A stretch of 64,000 nucleotides of DNA from Isoetes taiwanensis (lineage: Eukaryota > Streptophyta > Lycopodiopsida > Isoetales > Isoetaceae): positions 12,030,109 to 12,094,108 of the forward strand of contig JAJEKV010000004.1 of NCBI GenBank assembly GCA_021234155.1, written 5' to 3'. Shown here in pieces: positions 31,774 through 43,376 of this stretch. Position 1 is the first letter of the stretch; every line of letters starts with the position of its first letter. A model generated the notes under the pieces. The model was not told the origin of the DNA and ran no database searches. It worked only from the letters and a program-made list of their open reading frames with translations. The translations under genes and the position numbers were made by a program.

Positions 31774-32239
31774 TTTCTACTCAAAGCTTTGATGCTTTGG
31801 TAGTGCCGCAATGGGCACAGGTTCGGCCGGCATAGCCAGGCCTTGAGCAAAGAAAGGGTAAAGATGAGAGAATTTGGGGGGCTGGGTTTCGATCCACTAA
31901 ACACGTCTTGCTGAGCCGAAATCCACTGCAGGCAGGTACATAGCAGCATCTGGAGAAGCACCACACAATCCTCCAATCCGCCAAACATGTCCCGCTCAGC
32001 CGGAATCGCGAGCAAGCAAAATCCAATCCAAGAGGGAAAAATGAGAGTAAGGAGACGCCATCCACACACCCAATCACAACCGTCCAATATGCCATGTGGC
32101 AGTTTAGAAGGCCTAGATGGCCCCAATTATCAGTGTTAGGCAGCCCTCTATAAGGCCCAGATTCCACCGAACGGCCGTCTCTTACCTCTGGAGTTTCGAT
32201 CTTCCACCCTAAATACCAGGGCAATTCCGTCAATTCTTT

Positions 32240-32690
32240 AGCAATGCACAGCTACATCCAGATGGCAGGTTTTTATCAAAGTACCAGCAAACTCCCGGGG
32301 GATCTTGCCCGGGAGTAAAATCTCTGATAATTGCCGCCACATCAGGAACTGCCGGGGTATGATGGAATCGCAAAACTTAGAAAAAATGCTACTTGGACTT
32401 CTGCAATTCGTCCAGATATGAACTTCCGGCTCAGTGGAATCTGGGCCTAAGAATATATATAGGTTAGATAGATATTATTTTATGTTATATAATATATTAA
32501 TTATTATATTTATGTTATTATATAATAATAATGGTGAGTTTATATTAAATACATTTACATATATATTTTTTTTTATTAATTAAATAAATATTACATAATT
32601 TATGGTTTTAATCTTGGAGTAAAGAATTTCTCATATTCACCTCATACGATTTTGGAGAAGAGCAATTCTAATCACTACATCATACATATG
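32240..32690. other. No gene; AT-rich
   Basis: 32450-32600 is very AT-rich. No coding or repeat signal supported. Confidence 0.35.
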
Positions 32691-32696
32691 TGTTAG

Positions 32697-33075
32697 AACA
32701 TGCAGGATTTGAACCTGCATTCCTACGTTCTAGTGCTTGTACAATAGAAGGATGCTGATCATTGTGACTATATGATTCCCACTATGTAGTTCCATTTATT
32801 ATTTTAACCATGTCACGCAATGATAACCAATGGGTTTTGAACCTAGGCGGGGCACACCCGTATCCAATGGTCTAACCACTCGATTATGATCACCGTGAAT
32901 AGAGATCATTCACGCCATCCAATGATAGCCAGTGGGATTTGAGCTTGGGCGGGGCACACCCGTAACCAATAGCCTAACCACTAGACTATCACTGCGATAA
33001 GCTTTTCTTCCAAACTGCATGTAAGGGGAATCATATAGTAACCATATATAGCATACCATCTATTGCACGGGCTTG
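32697..33075 (-). repeat. tRNA-like dimeric repeat (SINE-like), left copy
   Basis: The minus strand shows two tRNA-like units, 32821-32894 and 32921-32994. Each has an A-box-like TAGTGGTTAG stretch, GGGTGTGCCCCG in the anticodon-arm position and a B-box-like word (AGGTTCAAACCC; AGCTCAAATCCC). The second closes with pairing ends AGTGATAG and CTATCATT. A third T-arm, GCAGGTTCAAATCCTGC, is at 32705-32721. They are not functional tRNAs. A copy with about 85-90 percent identity by eye lies at 38985-39318. Confidence 0.65.
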
Positions 33076-33091
33076 GAGGATATGTACATAT

Positions 33092-33096
33092 ATATG
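33092..33096. other. Target site duplication ATATG (left)
   Basis: ATATG precedes the copia left LTR and is repeated at 38930-38934 after the right LTR. Confidence 0.9.
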
Positions 33097-33802
33097 TGTT
33101 AGAAATATGGTCATGTAAATCTTTCTGCTTACAGTGGAACTTAGAGATGGATAACCTAAGGTCAGAGGTGTTGGATAACTTGCTTAAAGAGCATTGAATG
33201 ATAAGGTTGAATCTTATAGTGACATGAAACCAAGAAACACTTAAGATTGAAAGGGAGTTTTTTTTAAAGGGTTTAAAGGTTCAATGGTCGTAAGTCGAAA
33301 TTATCTGTGCACGTATGTGGGATAATTCGTAAGTGTCGGATTTTGGCTAGTAATGCCTGTGGGATATCTCAGAGCCACCGCAATCTAAACTTAGAACTTC
33401 TATCCTAACTAAACCGACGGAGTACAGCATATGAGCTCACTGCAGATCGTATGCATTGAATAAGTATTCGCGTTCAAAGGTTTGTGTTTGGAGCAGAAAC
33501 GAGATTGCTACAGTGTTTAAAGCAATCTCATAGCTACAGTAAACCTGGAGCATAAATGACTATGATTATGTATTAAGGTTGAAATTGTTGATATATTGCA
33601 AGGGATTAGGGACCATATTGTGGCTCCCTTGCATTCATAGATTTCCTTAGGAAATTTGTGCTTTACTTCAACCAAGTACTTGTGGCATAGATCATAGATC
33701 ATTTAAAGTTATTAATTGACTCAATTTCTCTAGTGTGCTTCAGGCAGTAAATTTGCAGTGTTTTCTCAAGTTCAAATATCTAGTTAACTTATACTTTCAA
33801 CA
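33097..33802 (+). repeat. Copia 5' LTR (706 bp)
   Basis: Starts TGTTAGAAATATGG and ends CTTTCAACA. Compared with the right LTR it lacks a 17 bp stretch (right LTR about 38231-38247), and the segment after AACTAAACCGAC is shorter. Confidence 0.95.
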
Positions 33803-33803
33803 T

Positions 33804-33816
33804 TGGTATCAGAGCC
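33804..33816 (+). promoter_or_regulatory. Copia primer binding site
   Basis: TGGTATCAGAGCC, complementary to initiator tRNA-Met, one base after the 5' LTR. Confidence 0.95.
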
Positions 33817-33834
33817 AGGTTGGCTTAAGGAACA

Positions 33835-34551
33835 ATGTCTACTAGATTTGCAGTAAATTTGTTAAATCAAATTGAAGTCTTCAAGGGAGACACTGGATTC
33901 CAAGTCTGGAAGGAATCTATTAAATCTGTTTTGGAATTTGAACATTTGTGGCATCTTGTAGATGGCAGTCAAGCTGGAGTGACTAGATCTGCTAGTTCTG
34001 CCAGTTATGCAAGTCCAGGTACCAGCTCAAATAATCCAGGGGGAGGGAGTGGAACTCCAGAAGGTCCTAGAGCATCTTCAACTCCTGTTGTTGCTGTGGC
34101 AGATGGCACTAAAATTATGGAAGCTCAGCAGATAATTCTGAGTAAGGTAGGAACTGCTCTTAAGTTGAGATTAAGAGGACTAAAGCCACATGAAATGTGG
34201 CAGTACCTTATAAGTCAATATGAGGTAAAGAGTTCATCCCAAATAGATTTGTTGGAAAAGCAACTAAGGAAACTAAAATTATTTGATAAGGATGATCTAA
34301 CAGATTTTTTGGAGAAATTTGATTCTATTGTGGCAGATCTTGAAGGAGCTGGAAATGTTTTAAGTGAGCAATACCAAATATTAGCACTGTCTAGGGCTGT
34401 CTCTCACAACACTCAGCTTGCAACATTAGTGAGAAATATAGCCACTTCAAAGGAGCATGCCTTGAGGATCATTCGTACTGAATTTGAGCAGTCCAGAGGT
34501 ATTCAAGATGATGATCAATCTCCAGAGGTGCCGCTTTGCAAAGGAAGGTAA
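33835..34551 (+). pseudogene. Copia gag, frameshifted at its end
   Basis: 238 residues starting MSTRFAVNLLNQIEVF. It has the copia gag (UBN2-type) pattern: FKGDTGFQVWKESI near 18-31, LWHLVDG, then LRKLKLFDKDDLTDFLEKFDSI. The frame stops at 34551 although nucleocapsid sequence continues in other frames, with a broken first knuckle (CNQYGH-type, 34610-34640) before the good knuckle in the next frame. Confidence 0.85.
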
Positions 34552-34572
34552 AAGAGGAGGCAGTTCCAGGCT

Positions 34573-37095
34573 TTGCAAAAGATAGATTGGGGCCCCTCGC
34601 TACACTTGCAATCAATATGGACACTTAAAAAAAATGAATGTCCAAGTGAAGGTAAGCAATTTAAATGCTTTAATTGTGATGGTAAAGGTCACATATCTGC
34701 AAATTGTCCAAGTCCCAAGGGTATTGGGGGAAAAGGGAGAGGTCGAGGTAGAACTCAAATGGACTCAAAAAGGGGAAGGGGGAGATTTAGAAGAAACACT
34801 AGTGTGAACATCATGGAAGAGGCAAATGAAGAAAATCCTGATGACATTGAGGTAATACATGCACTTAATTTTTCTCAAGAGTTTAATAAAAATGATAACA
34901 AGTTTCTCATTATAGATTCAGGAGCAGAAAGATCAGTAGTACATGATGTGAAGATATTAAAAGAATGTAAGAAAGAGAATGGTCAAGTTCAGCTTGGAGA
35001 TGGTGGGGTGCAGAAAATTAGAGACTCTGGGATTTTGGAGTTGTTTGATTTAAATGGAAAAAGTGTGATACTTAAAGAAGTTTTGTGTGTTCCAAATCTT
35101 GTGAGAAATTTAATCTCTGTTTGCCAACTTGTGGATCTTGGGTACAAAGTTGTTTTTGAAAAGCTTGAATGCAAAATATATCTTCATAACATTTTGAAGT
35201 TTATTGGAAGGAGAGTAGGAAATTTGTTTGGCTTTGACAAAGATCATATCTTGTCTATCAATCTTGTTGAATGTCCATCAAAGACAACTTGGCACAATAG
35301 ATTATGCCATACTCATTATGTCAACATTGATTTGCTTATCAAAAACAAGTTTATAACAGCAAAGGATGATGGAAAATTGCTATGTGCTGGCTGCCAACTT
35401 GGTAAGCAATCAAGACTTGCATTTAAAGCAAATGGTAAAAGGGCTAAAAGAATTTTAGATCTTATACACACAGACCTATGTGGACCTATCAATGTCACAG
35501 GAATAGAAGGACATAGGTATTTTTTGACCTTCATTGATGATTTCAGCAGAAGGACAAGATGTTATCTGCTTAAGAAAAAAAGTCAAGCTTTTGAAGCCTT
35601 GAAATTATTTATAGCTGAAGTAGAGCTAGAAACTGAAAGAAAAGTTAAATGTATAAGATCAGACAGGGGGGGAAAATATTTATCAAAGGAATTTAAGTGG
35701 TATTGTGCTAACCGTGGTATTAAAAGACAGTTGACTTGCAGATATTCTCCACAACAAAATGGAGTAGCTGAAAGAAAAAATAGGACTTTGCTCAATGCTG
35801 TTCGTTCAATGTTAAAATACTCTGGCTTACCAAATTTCTTATGGAGTGAAGCTTTGAAAGCAGCAGTACTTATTCAAAATATATTGCCCTCTGTAAGTAC
35901 AAAAGGTACAGTTCCTGAAATGATGTGGTCAGGTAAAATTCCTGCTTATGAACATTTAAGATCATTTGGTTGTTTAGGTTTTGTTCATACCCCTGAAGAA
36001 ACTAGAAAAAAACTTGATGAGCGAGCATGTATTGCATATATGGTGGGCTATGATTTGCATTCAAAAGCTTACAGATTATATGATCCTGCTCATAGAAAAA
36101 TTCTAATTAGCAGAGATGTAGTGTTCAATGAAAGCAAATTCTATCGAGCAATTCCTAATATTAATGATGATAATAATTTGGAAGCTACTAATGTGAAAGA
36201 AACAGTTGAGCATACTGCTCGGACTGAGGTTGGAATGCAGGATACAAGAGGAATTCTTGACAGTGATAATGAAGATGGAGATGAAGGTACAAGTGAACCA
36301 CAAGATGCTGAGAGTTTGTCAGAGTTTGAACCTGCAGTTGAACCTGCATTGCCTGAAGAAGAGATAGCAGAACCTGAACCTGCTGACCCTGCTGTGACAA
36401 TGGCAGAACCTGAACCTGCTGTACCCATGACAAGACCAAAAAGAAAAGCCAGGAGGACTGAAGCACAAATCTTGGCAGATGAAAGTAAACTTCAACTAGA
36501 GTTGCATGGGAGAACTGAAGAAGGTAGAAGTAAAAGGCATCAGGGCAGCAAAGGTGAAATCCATTCTATATTTGATATTCTTATCTTAGAAACTGATAAG
36601 CTACCTAGTAATTTTGAAGATGCTATTAAAGGTAGTGATTCAGAAAATTGGAGGAAAGCTATGGAGAATGAAATGCAATCTTTCAAAAGAACAGAGACCT
36701 ATACAGTAGTTGACAAGCCACCAGGTAAAAATGTTGTTGGCAATAAATGGATCTTCAGAATAAAACCAGGTATTGATGGAAAATCAAAGAAATTTAAGGC
36801 AAGACTTGTGGCACAAGGTTTTACTCAGAAGAAAGGATTAGATTTCGATGAAACATTCTTACCATTGGTCAAAATTAATAGTTTGAGAATGCTATTAGCT
36901 ATTGCAAACTCATATGACATGGAAATTCATCATATGGATGTAAGTACAGCGTTTCTTAATGCAAAACTTGAAGAAGAAATCTATTTGAAACCCCGCTCCG
37001 GATTTGAGGAGGAAAAAAGGGAAAGTGTGGAAATTGAACAGGGCAGTTTATGGATTGAAACAAGCACCAAGGGAGTGGTACAAATGTATGGATAA
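34573..37095 (+). CDS. Copia pol: knuckle, protease, integrase, N-terminal RT
   Basis: 840 residues. In order: zinc knuckle CFNCDGKGHISANC (about 32-45); protease LIIDSGAERSV (about 113-123) with the active DSGA; pre-integrase HNRLCH...CAGCQLGKQ; integrase core with HTDLCGP and ERKNRTLLNAVRSML; and RT from WRKAMENEM to MDVSTAFLNAKLEEEIYL, which includes the first catalytic Asp. The frame is lost in an A/G run near 37010-37020; RT continues in the frame of 37004-37447. Confidence 0.9.
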   Translation: MQKIDWGPSLHLQSIWTLKKNECPSEGKQFKCFNCDGKGHISANCPSPKGIGGKGRGRGRTQMDSKRGRGRFRRNTSVNIMEEANEENPDDIEVIHALNFSQEFNKNDNKFLIIDSGAERSVVHDVKILKECKKENGQVQLGDGGVQKIRDSGILELFDLNGKSVILKEVLCVPNLVRNLISVCQLVDLGYKVVFEKLECKIYLHNILKFIGRRVGNLFGFDKDHILSINLVECPSKTTWHNRLCHTHYVNIDLLIKNKFITAKDDGKLLCAGCQLGKQSRLAFKANGKRAKRILDLIHTDLCGPINVTGIEGHRYFLTFIDDFSRRTRCYLLKKKSQAFEALKLFIAEVELETERKVKCIRSDRGGKYLSKEFKWYCANRGIKRQLTCRYSPQQNGVAERKNRTLLNAVRSMLKYSGLPNFLWSEALKAAVLIQNILPSVSTKGTVPEMMWSGKIPAYEHLRSFGCLGFVHTPEETRKKLDERACIAYMVGYDLHSKAYRLYDPAHRKILISRDVVFNESKFYRAIPNINDDNNLEATNVKETVEHTARTEVGMQDTRGILDSDNEDGDEGTSEPQDAESLSEFEPAVEPALPEEEIAEPEPADPAVTMAEPEPAVPMTRPKRKARRTEAQILADESKLQLELHGRTEEGRSKRHQGSKGEIHSIFDILILETDKLPSNFEDAIKGSDSENWRKAMENEMQSFKRTETYTVVDKPPGKNVVGNKWIFRIKPGIDGKSKKFKARLVAQGFTQKKGLDFDETFLPLVKINSLRMLLAIANSYDMEIHHMDVSTAFLNAKLEEEIYLKPRSGFEEEKRESVEIEQGSLWIETSTKGVVQMYG

Positions 37096-37447
37096 TTATC
37101 TTCTAGAACAAGGCTTTGAAAAATTAAAATGTGATGGAAACTTGTACAGATATAATGATGGGAAGCAGTGGTGCATTATAGCTCTCTATGTTGATGACAA
37201 TATCATGGTTGCAAATGACAAATATGTCTTGGCTAAATGCAAACATCTGCTCAATAAACGTTTCCAAATGACAGATTTAGGTGAACTAAAAAGGTTTCTT
37301 GGGATTGAAGTATACAGGGACAGGGAAAATAAACTGCTGACATTGAGCCAGCAAACTCATATTTTGAATATGTTGAAGAAATTTAATATGAGTGATTGCA
37401 ACATAGCACAAACTCCTTTAGTACCAGGCGTAAGATCTCAAATTTAA
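37004..37447 (+). pseudogene. Copia RT, C-terminal part
   Basis: Contains NRAVYGLKQAPREWY and the catalytic YVDD (37187-37198), then FQMTDLGELKRFLGIEV. It follows the upstream pol frame by a single frameshift and ends at a stop at 37445, again a frame change. Confidence 0.9.
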
Positions 37448-37448
37448 T

Positions 37449-38160
37449 ATGTCTCTAAGTTCAGAGAAAGAGAGAAAGCAAATGGAGAATGTTCCTTATA
37501 GGTCACTGATTGGCTGTTTGTCTTATGTAGCAAATTGCACAAGACCAGATATAGCTTTTGGAGTAAACTTGTTGAGCAGGTACAACAATAGCCCTGGTTT
37601 AGAACATTGGACAGCTGCCAAAAGAATCCTGAGATATTTAAAGGGTACCTTAGATATTGGCATTAGGTATAACTCAGATGAGCTTAAATTAAAGGCCTAT
37701 TGTGACTCTGATTGGGCAGGTGACCTAGACCAAAGGAAATCAACATCAGGTTATGTGGTTTTGCTAGGAGGTGCCTCTGTAGCTTGGAAGTGCAAAAAAC
37801 AAGGAAGTATAGCCCTATCTAGTGCGTTTGAGTATAATGTCGCAACTTTGCTTACTAAAGAAGTGGTATGGGAAAGAAGACTACTTGTCTGAGCTAGGGC
37901 TAGAGCAAAACGGAACCTACAATGATCTTACGTGATAGCACAAGTCGCATAGCCATGTCCAGAAATCTGTGTTGCATGAAAGATGCAAACATATAGAAAT
38001 GGAAGTCCATTTTATAATGAGATATGGTTGAAAGAAAACAGTACACCTTGCATATGTCGGTCAAGACAAGAAATCAAATGGCGATCTTCTAACAAAAGCT
38101 TTACCACTTGGAAGATTTAAAATTTCGAGAGATGTCAGACAAGATAATCACGTGAAAGAT
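37449..38160 (+). pseudogene. Copia RNase H region
   Basis: YRSLIGCLSYVANCTRPDIAF is followed by RNase H motifs AYCDSDWAGD and KSTSGYVVLLGG. The frame stops at 37892; the usual C-terminal tail (ending LLTKALPLGRF) is readable in other frames up to about 38130. The usual SS-AEAEY is altered to SSAFEYN. Confidence 0.85.
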
Positions 38161-38166
38161 TACATG

Positions 38167-38175
38167 AAGGGGGAA
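38167..38175 (+). promoter_or_regulatory. Copia polypurine tract
   Basis: AAGGGGGAA directly before the 3' LTR, the primer for plus-strand DNA synthesis. Confidence 0.9.
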
Positions 38176-38929
38176 TGTTAGAAATATGGTCATGTAAATC
38201 TTTCTGCTTACAGTGGAACTTAGAGATGGAAGTCAAATGCATATGGTTAACCTAAGGTCAGAGGTGTTGGATAACTTGCTTAAAGAGCATTGAATGATAA
38301 GGTTGAATCTTATGGTGACATGAAACCAAGAAACACTTAAGATTGAAAGGGAGTTTTTTTTAAAGGGTTTAAAGGTTCAATGGTCGTAAGTCGAAATTAT
38401 CTGTGCACGTATGTGGGATAATTCGTAAGTGTCGGATTTTGGCTAGTAATGCCTGTGGGATATCTCAGAGCCACCGCAATCTAAACTTAGAACTTCTATC
38501 CTAACTAAACCGACCCTGAGTACAAAGATAAATACGATGATTTGTGTCGAATCCGGTGAGCTCACCGGGCAGATCGTATGCATTGAATAAGTATTCGCGT
38601 TCAAAGGTTTGTGTTTGGAGCAGAAACGAGATTGCTACAGTGTTTAAAGCAATCTCATAGCTACAGTAAACCTGGAGCATTAATGACTATGATTATGTAT
38701 TAAGGTTGAAATTGTTGATATATTGCAAGGGATTAGGGACCATATTGTGGCTCCCTTGCATTCATAGATTTCCTTAGGAAATTTGTGCTTTACTTCAACC
38801 AAGTACTTGTGGCATAGATCATAGATCATTTAAAGTTATTAATTGACTCAATTTCTCTAGTGTGCTTCAGGCAGTAAATTTGCAGTGTTTGCTCAAGTTC
38901 AAATATCTAGTTAACTTATACTTTCAACA
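38176..38929 (+). repeat. Copia 3' LTR (754 bp)
   Basis: Starts TGTTAGAAATATGG and ends TTTCAACA, followed by target duplication ATATG (38930-38934). Confidence 0.95.
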
Positions 38930-38984
38930 ATATGTGCATATATTTGTTTGAATAGCAAAGATAACGTACCTCAGTGAACTTTCT

Positions 38985-39318
38985 AGTGCCTGTACAATAG
39001 AAAGATACTGATCATAGTGACTATATGATTCCCACTTTGTAGTCCCATTTATTTTTTTGACCATGTCACGCAATGATAACTAGTGGGGTTTGAACCTGGG
39101 CGGGGCACACCCGTATCCAATGGTCTAACCACTCGATTATGATCACCATGAACAGAGATCATTCATGCCATCCAATGATAGTCAGTGGGATTTGAGCTTG
39201 GGCGGGGCACACCCCTAACCAATAGCCTAACCACTAGACTATCACTGCGATAAGCTTTTCTTCCAAATTGCATATAAGGGGAATCATATAGCATCCATAC
39301 AGCATACCATCTATTGCA
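38985..39318 (-). repeat. tRNA-like dimeric repeat, right copy
   Basis: Second copy of the repeat at 32730-33075 in the same orientation, with tRNA-like units at 39073-39147 and 39173-39246. The copia element inserted between the two copies. Confidence 0.65.
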
Positions 39319-40235
39319 CACGCTTGAAATGGAATAAGCCCAATGCATAAATCATGGAGAAGATTAAGACTGCAGAACAACAATTGAAGTTTCAAATGTT
39401 TGTAATACCTTCGAGTAGCAAGCCAGACCGTATGGCTGGAGGGTACGTTAATTCCATTCCAGACATTTTATAGAGGGATGATCAATGTGCTGCGAATATA
39501 GATTCAATTAGAATGAATATACGTGTTAACTCTTCTGTTGGTGATATGACACAACAGGAAATTAATACAATACATTGGTTGAGAATAAATGCTTCAGATG
39601 ACCAGCGTATGCTAACCTAATACCTGCATGCAAGCGGCACAAAAGCACTTACGTAGGCCATATGACACTGAAAGTCATCAAACAAAAAGTAAGGCCATGT
39701 CTTTGAATATAGCACATGGATACTGGTGGCCACATAACATATTTTAATTAATTGACGTTCATTAGTAAAGTCTTCACGCAATGATAATAAGTGGGGTGAA
39801 GGGAATAACATAGCAAATAAGTAAGATGTCATCCATCACAGATGTTAGAGGCTGTTTAATCTTGGAACGAAAATAGTACATCAAACAAAAAAGGAAACTG
39901 GCTTATACACGCACACAATTGTGTCAAAAGCAAAGATAACATACTTTATCGATATATCATCGTACTGGTGGCCACACGATATCCCTTAAAGATCTTATAA
40001 TTTATTGATGTTACTTAGTGAAGTTCTATGAATCAAAGACAATGCACCTTAGCGATAAACACCATTTGGTGCAGTGGTGCCAGTGGCCACATGCTATCTA
40101 CTGAGGACTATTGATTTCTTTCCACAAAGAAAGGATAATGTAGCTCGGTAGTACTCCCACCTAAGAGTAGATATAACATACCTATATTACATCCAAGTAT
40201 ATGTTACATTTCGTGATATTTGATTTCATGAGTAA
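39319..40235. other. No gene; short dispersed words
   Basis: The word GTGGCCACA recurs near 39728, 39970 and 40085, and AAAGCAAAGATAAC near 39930 also occurs near 38950. Possibly the 3' untranslated end of the Helitron, but I found no terminal hairpin plus CTRR. Confidence 0.35.
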
Positions 40236-42177
40236 TCAGGAGAGAACGTACCTTAATGTTAGAGCAGTTCTTTGTAGACGATGTTCACCGTGCTTCTCGT
40301 CATATTCTCTCGGGAGAGGAGTATCAACACGTCTTGCCTGTTTCATACACGAGTAAAGGCTGTATACAATTGACCATGCGCAAAGACATTCGTGCACAGA
40401 TCAATAACCACTCGATCCAATGTTAAACCTTGGCAGCTATTAAATGTGGTCGAGTATGATAGACGAAGCGGTAGTTGCCGTCTATGAATAGTCCATGGGC
40501 GATTTTCTGGTTGATAGAAGAAATCTGTCCTGGAAATTGGGTAAGTGTTCCCTTCTGGATCACCTAAGACTCTCTTTCTCCATATCTAATCGTTTCATCA
40601 CGTCGCATATTGCCCCCACTTTAAGCCTAAGATCATGGTTAGGAATCCCAGAGTGTGTGAAATTGTTTAAAAAATCCGAAGTTGCATATAGATGATCATG
40701 GATAAGTTCATCTTGCTCGGTGATATGGTCATGGCTATAGTAGGGCTTATCTTGGTTAGGAACCCTGTTTAATATACGACCATTAAAATCATCGACATGC
40801 TTGTTGATTGGAGCGAGGGAAATTCGTTTGTTACATTCAGGTGGGTAGCGAAGAATCTCCGGTGGATAAAGAAAGTCGAGTGTATCTGCGATGTTAGTAG
40901 TTATGTTAAATAAATCCAACGACACCGTGGTTTGTTTCCAATTCTCCCCAATGTTATCAACAAAATGCATGAGTTCTGAATCTCCTGCATTTCGTATCGG
41001 TTGATGCAGCCTCAACACGCGAAAAACTCTCCATAACGATGATGATTTTATAGATGCATTGAATGCTGCAATTCTCCCTCCTCCCTTCACAACAGGCGCA
41101 ACTTGCCTAAAATCGCCAGTGGCTATGAAATGTTTTCCACCAAAAGGAAGGTTGTTTCCAACAACTGTTGGAGGAGGTAGTTCACGCTTTCTATAATAGC
41201 CTTGTTGGCCATTGGAAACTCATCCCAAATAATGACCTTGGCTTCAATGATGAGATGTGTTGCTCCTGAATCATGTTCTAACATTGAATGAAGTCCGACG
41301 TTGTTTTCGACCACAGGGATTGGGAACAGGGAATGTGCTGTTCGCCCGCCTACATATAAGCGGGCAGCTAGAGCTGTCGTACCACATGGAAGGACTATAC
41401 CTCTATTACTGTGTATGAGAAAACATATACAGTTCAAGAGAAACGTTTTTCCTGTACCCGCTTTTCCATCTACGAAGATAGGTTCAGTGCTTTGGGAAGA
41501 TTCTAACAATTGTTGTATAAAATGATATAATTCTAACTGGTTGTCATTCATTTTACATGCCATTTGCAGTGCAGAATTTAAATATGATATATGGTCAAAA
41601 AAAATTTCAAGCTCATGCATCACATCTCTTCCAATACGATGGTGCAATTGAATACCAAATGTCGTGATATCAGTGCCGTGTTGGAGTAGAATATTATTAA
41701 CCAAATGAAGAGATTTGTTGAAAGCAATCACATCATCATTTGGATATTCATCCAATAGGTCAAGACTCATAGGCATTTGAAACCTAGTCCATAAATCGAT
41801 TGCTGGTCCTTGGTCGAGCAATAACCTGGCAAAAAAAAACGTAGTTGACTAGGACTCAATGATAGAGAAACTGCCTCCTCCATTACTAACATCGCTTCAT
41901 TGTGTGCTGCGAGCAAACCTTCTGCTTCTGCAGCCTGTTGGTATGTTTCATAAGGTTGATCATTAACGATCTTTAGTTCACCCCATGTTCTTGCAGGACG
42001 GCGCAAGAAGATTTGTCTTAGGTAAAATGCCTCACCGACCTTAGGTAACAATAGACGTATTTTACATACCAATGGTTGTCTCGTCCTTTTTCTCACGATG
42101 TTTTGTGTAAATCCGTCTCGCTCCTGTTCCAAATAAGACCCAGGTTCAAATAATAATGATGGATTATATGACGTCAA
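40236..42177 (-). pseudogene. Helitron helicase domain (PIF1-like), broken
   Basis: Frame 41123-41821 carries Walker A GKAGTGKT and Walker B IIWDEFPM. Upstream 41767-42177 holds the Rep-helicase linker. 40560-41090 carries LAPINKHVDDFN and, in shifted frames down to 40236, GLTLD and HGQLYTAFTRV, the last helicase motifs. The helicase would unwind DNA for rolling-circle transposition. Several frameshifts and stops make it inactive. Confidence 0.85.
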
Positions 42178-42183
42178 AGTGTA

Positions 42184-43376
42184 TTATTCATAGTATTGGA
42201 TATACGTAAGTGCATCAAATACACGATCAAGAGGTCTTAAGAAGTATCGATCTAACAATGACCTCGTATTCGGTCGCAACAAATGCAGAGGTAGATATTT
42301 AACAGCAGGGGACTTGTTTGTTATGTCGTATGACATTATTCTCCAAGACGCCTCCATGGCTGAAAGATAACATGCCTTCAAGTACTCATGTATCTCATTC
42401 CTTTGACCTGCTCTAGTAGCATACCCTTGTGAAGCGTGTCCAGAACCTTGATCTGTGTCATGATTTGTATTCTCGCCACTCACATGTTTAGCTTGTGTAG
42501 TCTGAGCTCGCTGTCGGTTAGGACCTAAAGTTGCTCCTACACGTGTATGTATCCCTTGGTCTGCTCCAGTAGTTTGCCCTCGAATAATCGGATCACTTGG
42601 TAGTTCTGTAGATATAATCTCATCAACACATTCTATTGGTATGTGGGGTCAGTACGTAACACAAGATGTGCATGTGGAAGACCTCGTTTTTGAAACTCTA
42701 CTACCGTAATTATGTATGACACGCACTGAAAAAACTTATGTAACAATTCCTTTAATCGCTGCAATCTCCCATGAAAACACCGCACAACAGCCATAGGATT
42801 ATCAGATGCATTTTGTCCAGGTCTAAGGGCAGACCAATCCGTATTCGTCATCATCGTAATAAATAAAGTTGGACGACCCTTCGACCTAGAAAGTGCTAAG
42901 GCATCTGCAACCTGTACAGAACACCACCGTTGACACCCTAGAAATGATGAAGGCAAGATAACATCATTCTATCCATCGTTTTCGCGCTCAGAATAATCCT
43001 CATCATATTGAATTCTCCTATTTTGAAAGGTGGATGTTCTAAAGTAATTTAGATGCGCATCCTCAATCCTTGAATACATGTCAACTAGGTATTCTCCACA
43101 TAAACGATCTAGTCGAAGGAATCTATCCTCATGCAAGAGCCTTGCCCTATACCATTGTAACTGCGTGAAACCATATTCATTCTTAGGACCCCACCCTGGT
43201 GTACCATGTGGGAAAAATAGTGGATATTGCAAAGGTTCATACATGGGATCAAGAATATTCATGAAGGTCGGTTCACCTTCATCTCGAGCCCAGAACCCCG
43301 CAACTCGGGATACAATATCAGTCGTGTTGTTGACCTCTGCAATTGCTGCTATCATCACTCCCAATAATTCCTTCAA
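42184..43376 (-). pseudogene. Helitron Rep (HUH nuclease) region, broken
   Basis: 42969-43376 holds the Helitron-like N domain (YPLFFPHGTPGWGP, RARLLHEDRFLRLDRL). 42633-42956 contains the HUH motif in RGLPHAHLVL. 42184-42483 contains YLSAMEASWRIMSYDI, the end of the Rep domain with conserved Tyr and EA-WR. Rep would nick and join the element ends. Frames are separated by stops. Confidence 0.85.

Larger units (their letters stand above)
30890..32000. repeat. Dispersed 25-50 bp repeat (three copies)
   Basis: Copies at about 30895-30942, 31888-31912 (shorter) and 31948-31998 share GGAGAAGCAC...CAATCC and CCAAACATGTCCCGCT-like words. One copy forms the break of the CRINKLY4-like fragment. Confidence 0.6.
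33097..38929 (+). mobile_element. Ty1/copia LTR retrotransposon, complete but frameshifted
   Basis: Full structure: LTRs 33097-33802 and 38176-38929, 5 bp target duplication ATATG, tRNA-Met primer site, gag, protease, integrase, RT and RNase H in copia order, and a polypurine tract. The LTRs differ by about three substitutions in aligned parts plus two indels, so insertion is recent. At least three frameshifts (near 34545, 37010 and 37445) disable it. Confidence 0.95.

Noticed and set aside
36141-36466. Minus-strand Ser/Gly- and Gln/Val-rich frames
   Set aside because: Antisense of the repetitive acidic linker of copia pol.
32730-39318. The flanking tRNA-like copies as long target duplications of the copia element
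   Set aside because: The true duplication is ATATG next to the LTRs; the 340 bp copies are diverged and set back from the LTRs, so they predate insertion.
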